Below, one piece after another: positions 16,059 to 26,013 of a DNA stretch of 64,000 bases (within the stretch, counting starts at the first letter, position 1; the number at the start of each line of letters is the position of its first letter). A model generated the notes under the pieces. It saw nothing but the letters and a program-made list of their open reading frames with translations. It did not search any database and was not told the origin of the DNA. The translations under genes and the position numbers were made by a program. This stretch comes from PALSA-612 sp963776375 (GTDB lineage: Bacteria > Actinomycetota > Thermoleophilia > Gaiellales > Gaiellaceae), in the NCBI GenBank assembly GCA_963776375.1, contig CAVZMF010000004.1, forward strand, positions 382,284-446,283. Direction: 5' to 3'.

Positions 16059-17567
16059 GTGGTCGGCCGCCGCAGCATCGCGCTCGCCCTTCCGATTCTC
16101 GTAGCCGCAGTGATCGTGGGCGTGCAGGCGAGCCCGGGGCGCCCCGCCGCCTCCGGGTCGAATGTGCGCGCATCCGAGTACGGCATCCAGATCCAGGTAC
16201 CGAGCCGGGGCTCGGTGCTCGTCGGCCAGCATGCGTCGCCGTCGTGGGGGCAGAGCGTCGACGGGTCGTTCGCCTATCCGGGGGACGGCTCCGTCGTGCA
16301 GGCGGCGACCGTGAACGGACGCCTGTCCGAGTCGAGCGGAGGGGCGACCGTCCGCGCCGGGGCCGACGTGACCGGGCTGTCGCTGTTCGGGGGCGAGATC
16401 ACGGCCGATGCGGTCGTCGCGCGCGCCACGGCCGCCGTCGAGAACGGACAGGGCTCGGCCGCGTACCCGTTCGCGTCCGTGCAGAACCTGATCGTTCTCG
16501 GCCAGGCCGTCTCGGCCTCGCCGCACCTGCGGGTCGAACTCGGCGACTGGGGGCACGCATACCTGCTCGAGCAGCAGCAGGTCGGGCTCCAGAACGCGGC
16601 CGCGCCCGGCTACCACGCCTGGATGGTGGGGCTCGACATCACACTCGACGCCGACCACGACGGGTTGCCCGTGGGGACGAGGATCCTTGTCGGCTACGCG
16701 GACGCGCTCGCCTCCGGGCCGCCCCCGGCACCGGCGAAGCCTCCGCCGGTCACCCAGCCGGCACCGACCTCGCCCACGCCGACCACGCCGGCACCGACGA
16801 CGACCCCGTCCACCACGCCGAGCGCCCCGAAAAAGCCCTCGAACTCGCTCAACGACCTGGGCCTGTTCCCGGTGCTCACCCTGCCGCCGCCGCTTCAGAA
16901 GACGATCACCTCGCGGGGCTACGTCTTCCCGGTCTACGGCCCCTCCGGCTACGGTGACAGCTTTGGTGCGCCGCGCGGCGACGTGCCGGGCGGGTGGCAT
17001 CACGGCGACGACATCTTCGCGCCGCTCGGCGCGCCGCTCCTGGCCGTGGCCGACGGCGTCGTCTTCTCGGTCGGGCCGAACAGGATCGGCGGCAACCGGC
17101 TCTGGCTGCAGGACCTGGCCGGAAACCAGTTTTACTACGCGCACCTGTCCGCCTACACGCCGCTCGCGCGGAACGGGACGCACGTGAAGGCCGGCGACGT
17201 GCTCGGCTTCGTCGGCAATACGGGCGACGCGGCCGGCGGGCCCTATCACCTGCACTTCGAGGTCCACCCGGCGTCGCTCCTCTTCCTCGGCTACGACGGG
17301 GCCGTCGACCCGACGCCGTACCTCGACGCCTGGCGCCATCTCCAGGACGTGAGTTTCCCGAGCGGCGTCGCCTGGGCGCCGCAGTCGCTGAAGAGCCTCG
17401 TGCCTCCGCCCGGCGCGATGCTCCTGCAGAGCACGGACATCTCGACCGCGAGCGGACTCGACCCGAGCACGCTCCGGCAGGCGCTCTTGCCGACGCGCAG
17501 CGACGCGCTGCTGTCGGCCGGGCAGCAGAAGGGGCCGAAGCGCCCCGGCGCCCTCCTCAGCCGCTAG
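16059..17567 (+). CDS. secreted M23-family peptidase (LytM domain)
   Basis: 502-residue exported protein. The GTG start is followed by a signal sequence (SIALALPILVAAVIVGVQASPG). An uncharacterised beta-rich domain spans about residues 40-215. A Pro/Thr-rich linker (about 218-258) leads to the M23 domain (about 285-420). Zinc ligands are visible in HHGDDIFAP (about 314) and HLHFEVHP (about 395-402). These enzymes cut peptidoglycan cross-links or, when inactive, activate amidases. The linker suggests the catalytic part extends into the wall. It is followed 17 bases later by an MFS gene. Confidence 0.88.
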   Translation: MVGRRSIALALPILVAAVIVGVQASPGRPAASGSNVRASEYGIQIQVPSRGSVLVGQHASPSWGQSVDGSFAYPGDGSVVQAATVNGRLSESSGGATVRAGADVTGLSLFGGEITADAVVARATAAVENGQGSAAYPFASVQNLIVLGQAVSASPHLRVELGDWGHAYLLEQQQVGLQNAAAPGYHAWMVGLDITLDADHDGLPVGTRILVGYADALASGPPPAPAKPPPVTQPAPTSPTPTTPAPTTTPSTTPSAPKKPSNSLNDLGLFPVLTLPPPLQKTITSRGYVFPVYGPSGYGDSFGAPRGDVPGGWHHGDDIFAPLGAPLLAVADGVVFSVGPNRIGGNRLWLQDLAGNQFYYAHLSAYTPLARNGTHVKAGDVLGFVGNTGDAAGGPYHLHFEVHPASLLFLGYDGAVDPTPYLDAWRHLQDVSFPSGVAWAPQSLKSLVPPPGAMLLQSTDISTASGLDPSTLRQALLPTRSDALLSAGQQKGPKRPGALLSR

Positions 17568-17583
17568 TACCGTCGTCGGGCCG

Positions 17584-18870
17584 ATGAGCGTCCCGCTGCG
17601 CCGCAACCGCGACTTCATGCTGCTCCAGACCGGGCAGCTGCTGTCGAGCGCGGGGACGCAGGTGACCTCCATCGCCTATCCACTGCTCGTGCTCGCGCTG
17701 ACCGGGTCCGCCGCCAAGAGCGGGTTCGTGGGGTTCGCGCGGTTGCTGCCGATGGTGCTCTTCGCGCTCCCGGCCGGCCTGGTCGCGGATAACTGGAGCC
17801 GGAGAAGGCTGATGATCGGCGCGGACTGCGTGCGCGTGCTTGCGGTCGGCGGCCTCGCCGTGACGATTCTGGCGGACAGCGTCGAGTTCTGGGTCATCCC
17901 GGTCGCCGCGTTTGTCGAGGGTGTCGGCGCGGCGGTCTTCATGGCAGCCCAGTCCGGCGCCGTGCGCGCCGTCGTCCCTCGGGAGCAACTCCCTGCAGCG
18001 GTGGCAGCACAGACGGGCCGGCAGGCGACCGTCAACCTGGCCGGCCCGCCGCTCGGCGGCGCCTTGTTCGGCATCGCGCGCTCGCTGCCGTTCGTCGCCG
18101 ACGCGGTCTCGTACGCGTTCTCGACGTGCTCCCTGCTGGCCATGAGGACTCGGTTTCAGGAGGAGCGCCACGCGGACGGGGCAACGCTGCGCGAACGGCT
18201 GACGGAAGGCTTCCGCTTTCTCTGGGGTCAGCCGTTCCTGCGGACCTGCGCGTTCCTGTTCGGGCTCGCGAACTTCATCGGGCCTGGACTGCTGCTTGCG
18301 ATCGTCATCCTCGGTACGGAGCAGGGCCTCTCGGGCGGCGCTGTCGGTGTCCTGGTCGCCGCCTTCTACGCGTGCGTGCTGCTCGGCTCGTTCCTGTCAC
18401 CGCTCGTGCGCCGGCTACTGCCGGTCCGCGCAATCCTCGTGCTCGAGCTCTGGGCCTGGCCCGGCTGTGCGCTCTACCTCGTCTGGCCGAACGTCTATGT
18501 GCTCGTCGCAGGCATGCTCCCGACCGCGCTCGTCATCCCGTCCACGGACTCGGTCGTCCACGCCTACGGGATCGCGATGACGCCGGACCGCCTGCTCGGC
18601 CGGGCGGGCGCCGTGCGCACGACCATCGCGCTCGCAATCGCCCCGCTCGGGCCGCTCGTGGCCGGAGCGCTGCTGGGCGTGTCCGGGCGGGCCACGATTG
18701 CCCTCTTCGCGGTGTTCGCGCTCGTGCTCGCGGTCTGGGGGACGCTCAGCCCCTCGATCCGGGCGGCGCCCGGACTCGAGGAGCTCGCAGAGGAGAGGGC
18801 CCCACGGGGGAAACCGGACGTTCCCCCCGTAGCGGACCTCAACCCCTACGCGGACCCGTTCGGCGAGTAG
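17584..18870 (+). CDS. MFS transporter (enterobactin-exporter-like, MFS_3)
   Basis: 428-residue major facilitator with about 12 hydrophobic segments. The N-terminus RNRDFMLLQTGQLLSSAGTQV and the loop GLVADNWSRRRLMIGAD (motif A, about 62-78) are typical of the MFS_3 group of efflux pumps for siderophores and drugs. The C-terminal ~40 residues are hydrophilic and Pro-rich. The last 25 bases overlap the end of the convergent hypothetical gene. The substrate is unknown. Confidence 0.88.
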   Translation: MSVPLRRNRDFMLLQTGQLLSSAGTQVTSIAYPLLVLALTGSAAKSGFVGFARLLPMVLFALPAGLVADNWSRRRLMIGADCVRVLAVGGLAVTILADSVEFWVIPVAAFVEGVGAAVFMAAQSGAVRAVVPREQLPAAVAAQTGRQATVNLAGPPLGGALFGIARSLPFVADAVSYAFSTCSLLAMRTRFQEERHADGATLRERLTEGFRFLWGQPFLRTCAFLFGLANFIGPGLLLAIVILGTEQGLSGGAVGVLVAAFYACVLLGSFLSPLVRRLLPVRAILVLELWAWPGCALYLVWPNVYVLVAGMLPTALVIPSTDSVVHAYGIAMTPDRLLGRAGAVRTTIALAIAPLGPLVAGALLGVSGRATIALFAVFALVLAVWGTLSPSIRAAPGLEELAEERAPRGKPDVPPVADLNPYADPFGE

Positions 18871-19274
18871 TCCTCGCCGGAGCCCTGCGCCTTCTTCACC
18901 TTCCCCGAAACCCAGCGGCGCGTGTCCCGTCCGGTGTACGGGTTGAAGAAGATGCCGATCAGGATCCCGGCCGTCAGGAGGGAGATGTTCCGGAACGTGT
19001 GCGACGCGCGCTCCTCCTGTGTCGCGATGCGGTCCGCCGCCTGGCGGAGCTCCTTGATCGCGCGGCGCAGATTGCTCTGGATGTCCTCGTCCGTCGCGAC
19101 GCTGGCGGCGATCGACGACACCCCGCGCTGGCGGCTCAGCTCGTCGTAGATCGCGCGCGCGGCGGCGAACGCGGCGCGGAGGTTGTCGCGGAACTCCTCG
19201 TCCGTCAGCGCCCTGCCGAGGTAGGGCTTTGCCGTGTCCGCGGCGTACATGACCCTGTCCTTCGTCGTAGCCAT
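18846..19274 (-). CDS. hypothetical protein with one membrane segment
   Basis: 142-residue protein. The N-terminal ~95 residues are charged and helical (AAFAAARAIYDELSRQRG, then ASVATDEDIQSNLRRAIKEL), possibly coiled. One hydrophobic segment follows (ISLLTAGILIGIFFNP, about 97-112) and a short tail with YTGRDTRRWV (about 113-122). This resembles YtxH-like stress-linked membrane proteins without being a clear match. It has a good ATG start and its 3' end overlaps the convergent MFS gene. Confidence 0.6.
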   Translation of the reverse strand: MATTKDRVMYAADTAKPYLGRALTDEEFRDNLRAAFAAARAIYDELSRQRGVSSIAASVATDEDIQSNLRRAIKELRQAADRIATQEERASHTFRNISLLTAGILIGIFFNPYTGRDTRRWVSGKVKKAQGSGEDYSPNGSA

Positions 19275-19307
19275 GGCTAGAGTGTCCTTTCGTCGGCCTT
19301 CGACTCA

Positions 19308-19868
19308 GTGTATCCCCGCTCTCTTTCCCTGATCGTCGCCGGCGCATGCGCCCTGGTGGCGCTGGGCGCTGTGTCCGCATGCGGAGGCGGCGGCTCGTCG
19401 AGCGGTAGCTCCGCGCCCAGGACCGTTCGCGGCAGCGGCTTCAGCTTCCGCGCTCCGGGCGACTGGCACGTGAAGCGGCTCGCGAGCGAGGTCTCCGCCT
19501 CGCCGAAGCCGATCGCAGCGGAGCTCGTGTCCGTGACGACCTTCCCGCTGGGCAAGCCGTACAAGCCGTCGCTCTTCCCCGCGGTCACGAAGGAGCTCGA
19601 CTCGAGCGCGGAGCAGCTCGCCGCCCGTCTCGGGGGCACCGTCAAGGAGCGGCGGACGACGACCGTGGCAGGTCAGAGCGTGCGTCAGTACCTGCTCGTC
19701 TACCCGCAGGACAAGCAGGAGCCGAAGGACACGTACAGCGACCGCATCACCTTCGTTCTCCGGGGGAAGACCGAATACGAGCTGCTCTGCAGGTGGGCGG
19801 GTTCGGAATCACAGCCCGACTACTGCACGCAGCTCGAGCGCTCGTTCAAGCCGGTCAAGCCGACCTAG
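19308..19868 (+). CDS. putative lipoprotein
   Basis: 186-residue exported protein with a lipobox: hydrophobic stretch LIVAGACALVALGAVSACGG, cysteine at about residue 25. A Gly/Ser linker follows, then a domain beginning GSGFSFRAPGDWHVK, which resembles PsbP/DUF1795-like folds found on actinobacterial lipoproteins. Function unknown. It starts at a GTG. Its last 14 bases overlap the end of the convergent lon gene. Confidence 0.7.
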   Translation: MYPRSLSLIVAGACALVALGAVSACGGGGSSSGSSAPRTVRGSGFSFRAPGDWHVKRLASEVSASPKPIAAELVSVTTFPLGKPYKPSLFPAVTKELDSSAEQLAARLGGTVKERRTTTVAGQSVRQYLLVYPQDKQEPKDTYSDRITFVLRGKTEYELLCRWAGSESQPDYCTQLERSFKPVKPT

Positions 19869-22281
19869 CGGCCTTGCGCTCCGGGTTCGCGGCCGCCCGT
19901 GGCCGGCGCTTCGGCGCGGCCTTCGGCTTCGCCCCGTCGAACGCCTCGCCGAGGACGTCCTCGACCGTGTCGGCGAGCACGAACTCGAGCTGCTCGCGCG
20001 CCTGCGGCGGGAGCTCGACGAGGTCCGGCTCGTTCTCGCGCGGGAGGATCACCTTGTGCACGCCGGCACGCTGCGCGGCGAGGACCTTGTCGCGCACGCC
20101 GCCGATCTGGAGCACCTGGCCCGTGAGTGTGATCTCCCCGGTCATGGCCACGTCGCTCGACACCGGCTTTCCGCGGGCGAGCGAGACGAGCGCGGTCGCG
20201 ATCGTGATGCCCGCCGAGGGGCCGTCCTTGGGGACGGCGCCGGCCGGGACGTGGACGTGGAGGTCGTGCTTCGAGAACCAGTCCGGCCCGATGCCGAGCT
20301 CGTCCGCATGGCTGCGCACCCACGAGAGCGCTGCGTGCGCCGACTCCTGCATCACGTCGCCGAGCTGTCCCGTGACCGTGAGCCTGCCGTTGCCGGGGTA
20401 CGCGGTCGCCTCGATGAAGAGGACGTCGCCGCCGACGGCGGTGACGGCGAGCCCGGTGGCCACGCCCGGATCGGAGGTGCGTCTCCGCACCTCGCCGGCG
20501 AAGCGTCGCGGGCCGAGCCACTCGCGCGCCCGCTTCTCGTCGACGGTCAACCTGCGTCTGTTGCCCCCGGCGAAGCGCCGCGCCGCCTTGCGGCAGAGAT
20601 CGGCGATCCGGCGTTCGAGCCCGCGGACGCCCGCCTCGCGCGTGTACTCGCGGGCGACGATGCGCAGCGCCGAGTCCGTGATCGCGATCTTCGCGGGGTC
20701 GAGCCCGTGCGCCTCGAGCTGCTTCGGCACGAGGTAGCGCCTGGCGATCTGGAGCTTCTCCTCCTCGGTGTAGCCGGTGAGCTGGATCACGTCCATGCGG
20801 TCGATGAGCGGCGGCGGGATCGTCTCCAGCTGGTTGGCCGTGCAGACGAACAGCACCTTGGAGAGGTCGAAAGGCAGGTCGAGGTAGTGGTCGCGGAAGA
20901 AGGTGTTCTGCTGCGGGTCGAGGATCTCGAGCATCGCGCTCGCCGGGTCGCCGCGCCAGTCGGCGCCCATCTTGTCGATCTCGTCGATCATGAACACTGG
21001 GTTGCGCGACTCGGCGTCGCGGATCGCGCGGATCAGGATCCCGGGCATGGCGCCGATGTACGTGCGCCGGTGGCCGCGGAGCTCCGACTCGTCGCGCACG
21101 CCGCCGACCGAGATGCGAACGAACTTGCGGCCGAGCGCCTTCGCGATCGACTGCCCGAGCGAGGTCTTGCCCACGCCGGGCGGCCCCACGAAACAGAGGA
21201 TCTGCCCGGAGACGTCGCCCTTGAGCTTGCCGACGGCGAGCGACTCGAGGATCCGCTCCTTGATCTTCTCCAGGTCGTAGTGGTCGGTGTCCAGAACCTT
21301 GCGCGCCTCCTCGAGGTCGAGGTTGTCGGGCGTGAGCTCGTTCCAGGGCAGCGACAGGATCCAGTCCAGATACGTGCGGATGACGCCGTACTCGGCGGCT
21401 GCGGCTGGGAGCCGCTCCAGACGCCCGAGCTCGCGGTTCGCGGCCTTCAGCGCGTCTTCGGGGAGGCCGGCCTCGTCGATCTGCCTCCGCAGCTCCTCGA
21501 CCTCCGCCTGCTCCGGGTCGGTCTCGCCGAGCTCGTCCTGGATCGCCTTCAGCTGCTGGCGCAGGACGTACTCGCGCTGCGTCTTCTCCATCTCCGACTC
21601 GACCTGCGACTGGATCTTGGAGCCGAGCTCGAAGACCTGCAGCTCCCGGCCCAGGATCGACGCGGTCATGCGCAGGCGCTGCTCCACGTCCACGGTCTCG
21701 AGCAGCTGTTGCTTCTCCTCGGTCTTGAGGCGGAGCGTCGAGGCGACGAGATGCGTGAGCACGCCGGCGTCGTCGATGTTCGCCGCGGCGAGCTGCAGCT
21801 CGTCGGGCAGCGTGGGCACGAGCTCGACCACGCGCGCGAACTGGTTCTGCACCGTGCGCGTGAGCGCCTCGACCTCCGGGGTCTCGACCAGCACGTCGGG
21901 AACCTGCGAGAACTCGCCGACGGGATAGGGCTCGTCGGAGACGCGCCGCTCGAGGCGGATGCGGGCGATGCCCTGGACGAGGATGCGCAGCGTCCCGTCG
22001 GGGATGCGGATCATGCGATGCACGAGCGCCGCCGTGCCGATGTCGTAGAGGTCGTCGAAGCCGGCCTGCTCGACCTCCGGGTCCCTCGTGGTCACGAGGG
22101 CCAGCATGCGGTCGCCCGAGACGACGTCGTCGACGAGCCTCACCGAGCGCTCCTGCCCGATCGCGAGCGGCGTCATCGACTGCGGGAAGATGACCGTCTC
22201 CTTGAGCGGGAGAACCGGGAGCGCAGACGGGATCTCGACGTCGCCCTCGACGGGCTCCGCCTCGGGCACGAGGTCGCTCAC
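19855..22281 (-). CDS. lon: ATP-dependent protease Lon
   Basis: 808-residue LonA protease that degrades misfolded and regulatory proteins. An N-terminal LON substrate-binding domain (ALPVLPLKETVIFPQSMTPL onward) is followed by a coiled region. The AAA module has Walker A GPPGVGKTSLGQSIA (about 360-374) and Walker B VFMIDEIDKMG. The C-terminal protease domain has the catalytic serine in PKDGPSAGITIATAL (about 697-711) and the lysine in VLQIGGVRDKVLAA. The GTG at 22281 starts the usual N-terminus; the frame is open for 27 more codons upstream but those read as non-conserved. It follows hsp20 on the same strand, a sensible protein-quality pair. Confidence 0.96.
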   Translation of the reverse strand: MSDLVPEAEPVEGDVEIPSALPVLPLKETVIFPQSMTPLAIGQERSVRLVDDVVSGDRMLALVTTRDPEVEQAGFDDLYDIGTAALVHRMIRIPDGTLRILVQGIARIRLERRVSDEPYPVGEFSQVPDVLVETPEVEALTRTVQNQFARVVELVPTLPDELQLAAANIDDAGVLTHLVASTLRLKTEEKQQLLETVDVEQRLRMTASILGRELQVFELGSKIQSQVESEMEKTQREYVLRQQLKAIQDELGETDPEQAEVEELRRQIDEAGLPEDALKAANRELGRLERLPAAAAEYGVIRTYLDWILSLPWNELTPDNLDLEEARKVLDTDHYDLEKIKERILESLAVGKLKGDVSGQILCFVGPPGVGKTSLGQSIAKALGRKFVRISVGGVRDESELRGHRRTYIGAMPGILIRAIRDAESRNPVFMIDEIDKMGADWRGDPASAMLEILDPQQNTFFRDHYLDLPFDLSKVLFVCTANQLETIPPPLIDRMDVIQLTGYTEEEKLQIARRYLVPKQLEAHGLDPAKIAITDSALRIVAREYTREAGVRGLERRIADLCRKAARRFAGGNRRRLTVDEKRAREWLGPRRFAGEVRRRTSDPGVATGLAVTAVGGDVLFIEATAYPGNGRLTVTGQLGDVMQESAHAALSWVRSHADELGIGPDWFSKHDLHVHVPAGAVPKDGPSAGITIATALVSLARGKPVSSDVAMTGEITLTGQVLQIGGVRDKVLAAQRAGVHKVILPRENEPDLVELPPQAREQLEFVLADTVEDVLGEAFDGAKPKAAPKRRPRAAANPERKAARSA

Positions 22282-22372
22282 GCGCGCCCCTCGCCGGCGA
22301 CGGCTCCCGCCGGGCGAAGCCCGGCTTCGCCGCGGCGCCCGGGGGCCGCGCCGTGGATCCACGGCAAAGGCG

Positions 22373-22810
22373 TCACGCCGACGTCCGGACGGTGATCGAG
22401 ATCCGTCCCGGTCGCGGCGGCGCGGCCACGACCGGCAGCCTCACGACGAGCAGGCCCTGGTCGTAGATCGCGCGGGCCCGCTCCGGGTCGACGTCCACCG
22501 GCAGGCCGATGCGGCGCTCGAACGGTCCGTGCTCGATTTCGAGCAGGTGGTAGGAGAGTCGGCACTCCGGGTGGATCCGGTTGCGCCGTCCGGCGACCAC
22601 GAGAGCACGCTCGTGGACGACGATGTGCACGTCGGCCGGGTCGACCCCGGCGAGTTCGACGACGACGCGCAACTCGTCCGGCTCCTCGGTGCGCATGACG
22701 TTGATGCGCGGGCGGAAGCCGCGCTGTGGCACCGCGAAGCGCGGCCCATGCCAGAGCTCGGCGAAGACGTCCTCGAGCTCGGAGTGCAGGCGCTTCATCT
22801 CGTCGGAGGG
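22373..22810 (-). CDS. Hsp20/alpha-crystallin family small heat-shock protein
   Basis: About 145-residue ATP-independent chaperone. The N-terminal SELEDVFAELWHGPRF leads into the alpha-crystallin domain RPRINVMRTEEPDELRVVVEL (first 20: RPRINVMRTEEPDELRVVVE), with AGVDPADVHIVVHERALVVAG and a closing IGLPVDVDPERARAIYDQGLL segment (the usual ADF-x-x-GVL position). The I-x-I/V motif may be ISITV near the end. Start is a GTG at 22810 or an ATG at 22798; neither has a strong ribosome site. It is immediately upstream of lon on the same strand. Confidence 0.88.
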   Translation of the reverse strand, partial: PSDEMKRLHSELEDVFAELWHGPRFAVPQRGFRPRINVMRTEEPDELRVVVELAGVDPADVHIVVHERALVVAGRRNRIHPECRLSYHLLEIEHGPFERRIGLPVDVDPERARAIYDQGLLVVRLPVVAAPPRPGRISITVRTSA

Positions 22811-22856
22811 CACGGCGGACAGCCTAGCGAGCGTCTGCTCGCCCGCGAGGCTCCGC

Positions 22857-25800
22857 TCAACGCCGGATGCAGAACGCAGCCAGGTCCATCCCGTAAACGG
22901 GCTGGTAGACGTGGCAGCCCATGCGCGCCGAGAAGAAGTCACGGTCGAGGAAGTTCCCCGTCGCGATCTCGGGCGCGTCGTCACGGGCCACCTCACCGTC
23001 GAGCGCACCGTAGGTCAGGTAGCGGCGAGGCCCGGTCAACGCGTTCGCTGCGGTCACCTTTCGCGTGTACGACGGGTCGTCGAACGGCGGAAAGGCTCCT
23101 GCGCCGCCGGCTCCGATCACATAGTTCAGCGTGTTGCTGGGGTCCGGATAGTCGGCGACCCAGCCGCCGTAGAAGGCGAGATCGAACGGCTCCCCCTCGC
23201 GCGAGAGACGCCCGAAGATCGCCGGAAACGGGAGCGCCTTGATCTGCAGGTCGATCCCGATCGAGGCCAGGTTCGTCTTCAGCACCTGGGCGAGCTGGTC
23301 GCAGGGGGGCCTGTTACAGGTGTAGAGGATCGCCGTCCTCCTCACGTTCCCGGCCAACCGCCTGGCGGTCGCGGTGTCCGGGCGGAACGGGTACACGCGG
23401 ACGTCCTTGAAGCCGGGCATGCCCGGCGCCAGGTACTGGTCGGTCGGCGTTTCTCTGCCGCTAGTGGAGGGGGCGCCGATGGCTGCGAGCCTGGTGCGGT
23501 CGACCGCATAGTTCACTGCCCGCCTGAGCTTCACGTCCCTGAACAACGGACGGTGCGTGTTGAGGACGATGAAGTCCGTCCCGAGAGCCGTGTTGACGAA
23601 GTACCGCTGCTTCCCTTTCTTCGCTGCAGGGCTTCCGGGACCGTACCTGGCGGCCAGCCTCACCTGGTCCTCGGGGTCGGCGCCCCCGAACGCGAAGTCG
23701 ACGCTTCCGGCCTCCACCTGTCTGTCGACCGTCTGTTGCGCCACGCCCACCCTCAGGACGATCCGGTCGAGACGATGTGGACGGCTGCCACGGTAGCTGG
23801 GATTACGCAGCAGAACCACGCCCTGCTTCGGGACATACGACTTCACGTAGTACGGACCGGCCGAGGGGATGGTGCGCACCCCTTTCGGGTCGAGCGGTGT
23901 GCCGATCGGGACGGCGCAGAAGAACGACATGCCCAGGCGGGCGACGAGATCGGGCGCCGGTCGGACCAGGCGGATCGCCAGGGTGTCTCCCCGGACCGTG
24001 AGTCCGCTGATGTGCGGCGCCTTGCCGGCCATGTAGGCGGCGGCGCCCGCGACGTCCTGCATGTAGCCGCCGGCGGGGCTCTTCATCCTCGGGCTGAGTG
24101 CGCGCTCGATCGAGTACCTGAAGGTCTCGGCGGTCACCGGCTGATTCGACGGCGGCGAGAACCGGAATCCGCTTCGAACCGTGAACGTGTAGGTCTTGCC
24201 GTCCCGAGAGCGCCGCGGTAGCGCTTCCGCGACCTCGGCCGTGAGCTGCGATCCCGCAGGGGCAGCCTTGTCCGGGTAGTTGACGAGCTTGGCGCAGGTC
24301 GCGTAGAGAAGCTGCCACGAGTTGGGGTAGAACGCCAGTGCGGGATCCGTGTAGTCGATGTCGTTCTCGCCGCTCAGCCGCGCCGTGCCACCCGGGGCCG
24401 GGGCGCTCTGGATCTCGCGTTCGTCGACCGTGACCCAGACCCGGTTCTGCGCGACGACCAGGCTGCGGGGACTCCCGCCGACGGCGGTCGTCCGGGTGGC
24501 GCCGTCGGCCGGGTCGATGCGCGTGACACGTGCCGTCCCCGCTGTTCGCGACCCAGACGGCGCCGGCGCCGACGGCGATGCCGGTCGGCGTCTCCCCGAC
24601 CGGAATCGTCGTCATGACCGACCGGCTGGCGGGATCGACCCGTGTCACCGTACCGGAGAGCGTGTTCGCGACCCAGACCGCTCCCGGGCCGATCGCGATC
24701 GCGCCCGGCCCGTTGCCGACGCCGATCGGTGTGAGCACACCGGTCGGGTCGACGCGGACGACGGTGTTCGCACCGCTGTCCGCGATCCAGGTCGCGTCCG
24801 CGCCGACCGCGATCGCGGCGGGGCCTGCGTTCGGGTCGATCCGCTGCCTCGCCCGCGCTGTCCTCGGGTCGAGGCGTGTGACGAGGCCTGCCGAGGGGGC
24901 CGCCCAGACGTCGCTGCCCCGGCTGGCCACGTATCCCTCCCCTCCGGTCACGACGTTTCCGAGCGTCGCCGTCTCCTGGGCGGTGTCGAACTGCGGATCG
25001 ATTCGCTCGATCGTGATCGCCGGGCGGCCGGCGTCCGCCTCGGCGACCCAGACCGCGTCAGGGGTGGTCGCGAGGCCGGTGGGCGTCGAGTGCACGGGGA
25101 CGTTGCGGACGACGCTGAGGGAGCTCGGGTCGAGGCGCGCGACCGTCTGGTCGTCGAGGTTCGCGACCCAGAGCGACCCGGCACCGTACGCAATCGAGTC
25201 GGGCCGCGTCCCGACGTTCGGTATCTGGTCGACGAGCCGGCCCGATTCCGGATCGATGACCGCGACGGCGTTTCCCCTTACGACAGGACTGCCTCCGGAA
25301 CCGCCCTGCGCCAGGGCGAAGACAGGAATCGCTACCGCCGCGGCAAGGACGCCGATGAGCGCCGCTCCGGCGTACATGCGCCGCTTCTTGCGGCGGAGCG
25401 CGACGTCGAGGGTGTTGAGCTCCCCGAACTTGCTCGGCAGGCCCTCGACGTCGAGCTGGTAGATGCGCTGCGGCTGATCGATGTCCTTCAACCGCCGCTC
25501 GCCGAGGTCGCGGATCGACACTCCCGGCGGCAGCTCCTCCTCGGCGAGCTCCTTCGTCGTCGACGAGAGCAGAACCTGACCGCCGTGGCCGCAGGCGCCG
25601 ATGCGGGCGGCTCGATGCACGCCGATGCCGACGTACCGTTCCGCGCCGACCTTCGGTTCTCCGGTGTGCAGCCCCATCCGGACCTTCACGACAGCGTCGT
25701 CGGGCCAGACGGCTGCGGCCAGGTCGCGCTGGGCGTCGACGGCTGCAGCGACCGCGTCACCGGCGGTGCGGAACGCGACGAAGAACGAGTCGCCCTGTGT

Positions 25801-25965
25801 GTCCACGACCCTGCCCTCGTGGGCTGCGAACGCCGACTGGAGCAGCCGCCGGTGCTCACCGAGGATCTCGTCGTAGTGGTCGCGTCCCAGCTCCTTGAGC
25901 AGCCGGGTCGACCCCTCGAGGTCGGTAAAAAGGAATGTGACAGTCCCTGACGGGAGCTCGGCCAA
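22857..25965 (-). CDS. transmembrane nucleotide cyclase - beta-propeller - solute-binding receptor (one frameshift)
   Basis: Repaired length is 1,035 residues. Order: class III cyclase domain (about 6-170; metal aspartates in FTDLEGST and GDSFF), a membrane helix (about 199-219), an outer YVTN/NHL-like beta-propeller of repeated SIAYGAGSLWVANLDDQTVA-type blades (about 230-480), and a family 5 solute-binding domain (about 520-1035; IPSAGPYYVKSY, FYGGWVADYPDPSNTLNY). The frame is broken by one extra base at 24528-24531 in ACGTGTCACG; removing it joins GDGT to the next blade. The usual cyclase motif VNxAAR reads VHRAAR, so the catalytic asparagine is replaced by histidine. It is likely a single-protein sensor coupling an external ligand to cyclic nucleotide output. 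Confidence 0.8.
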
Positions 25966-26013
25966 GGGCGAAGGCTAACTCGGAATCCGAACGGCCGAAG
26001 TAGCATCTGACGC

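Noticed and set aside
20056..22395. Very long plus-strand frame over lon
   Set aside because: Antisense to the well-conserved lon gene, with no recognisable protein.
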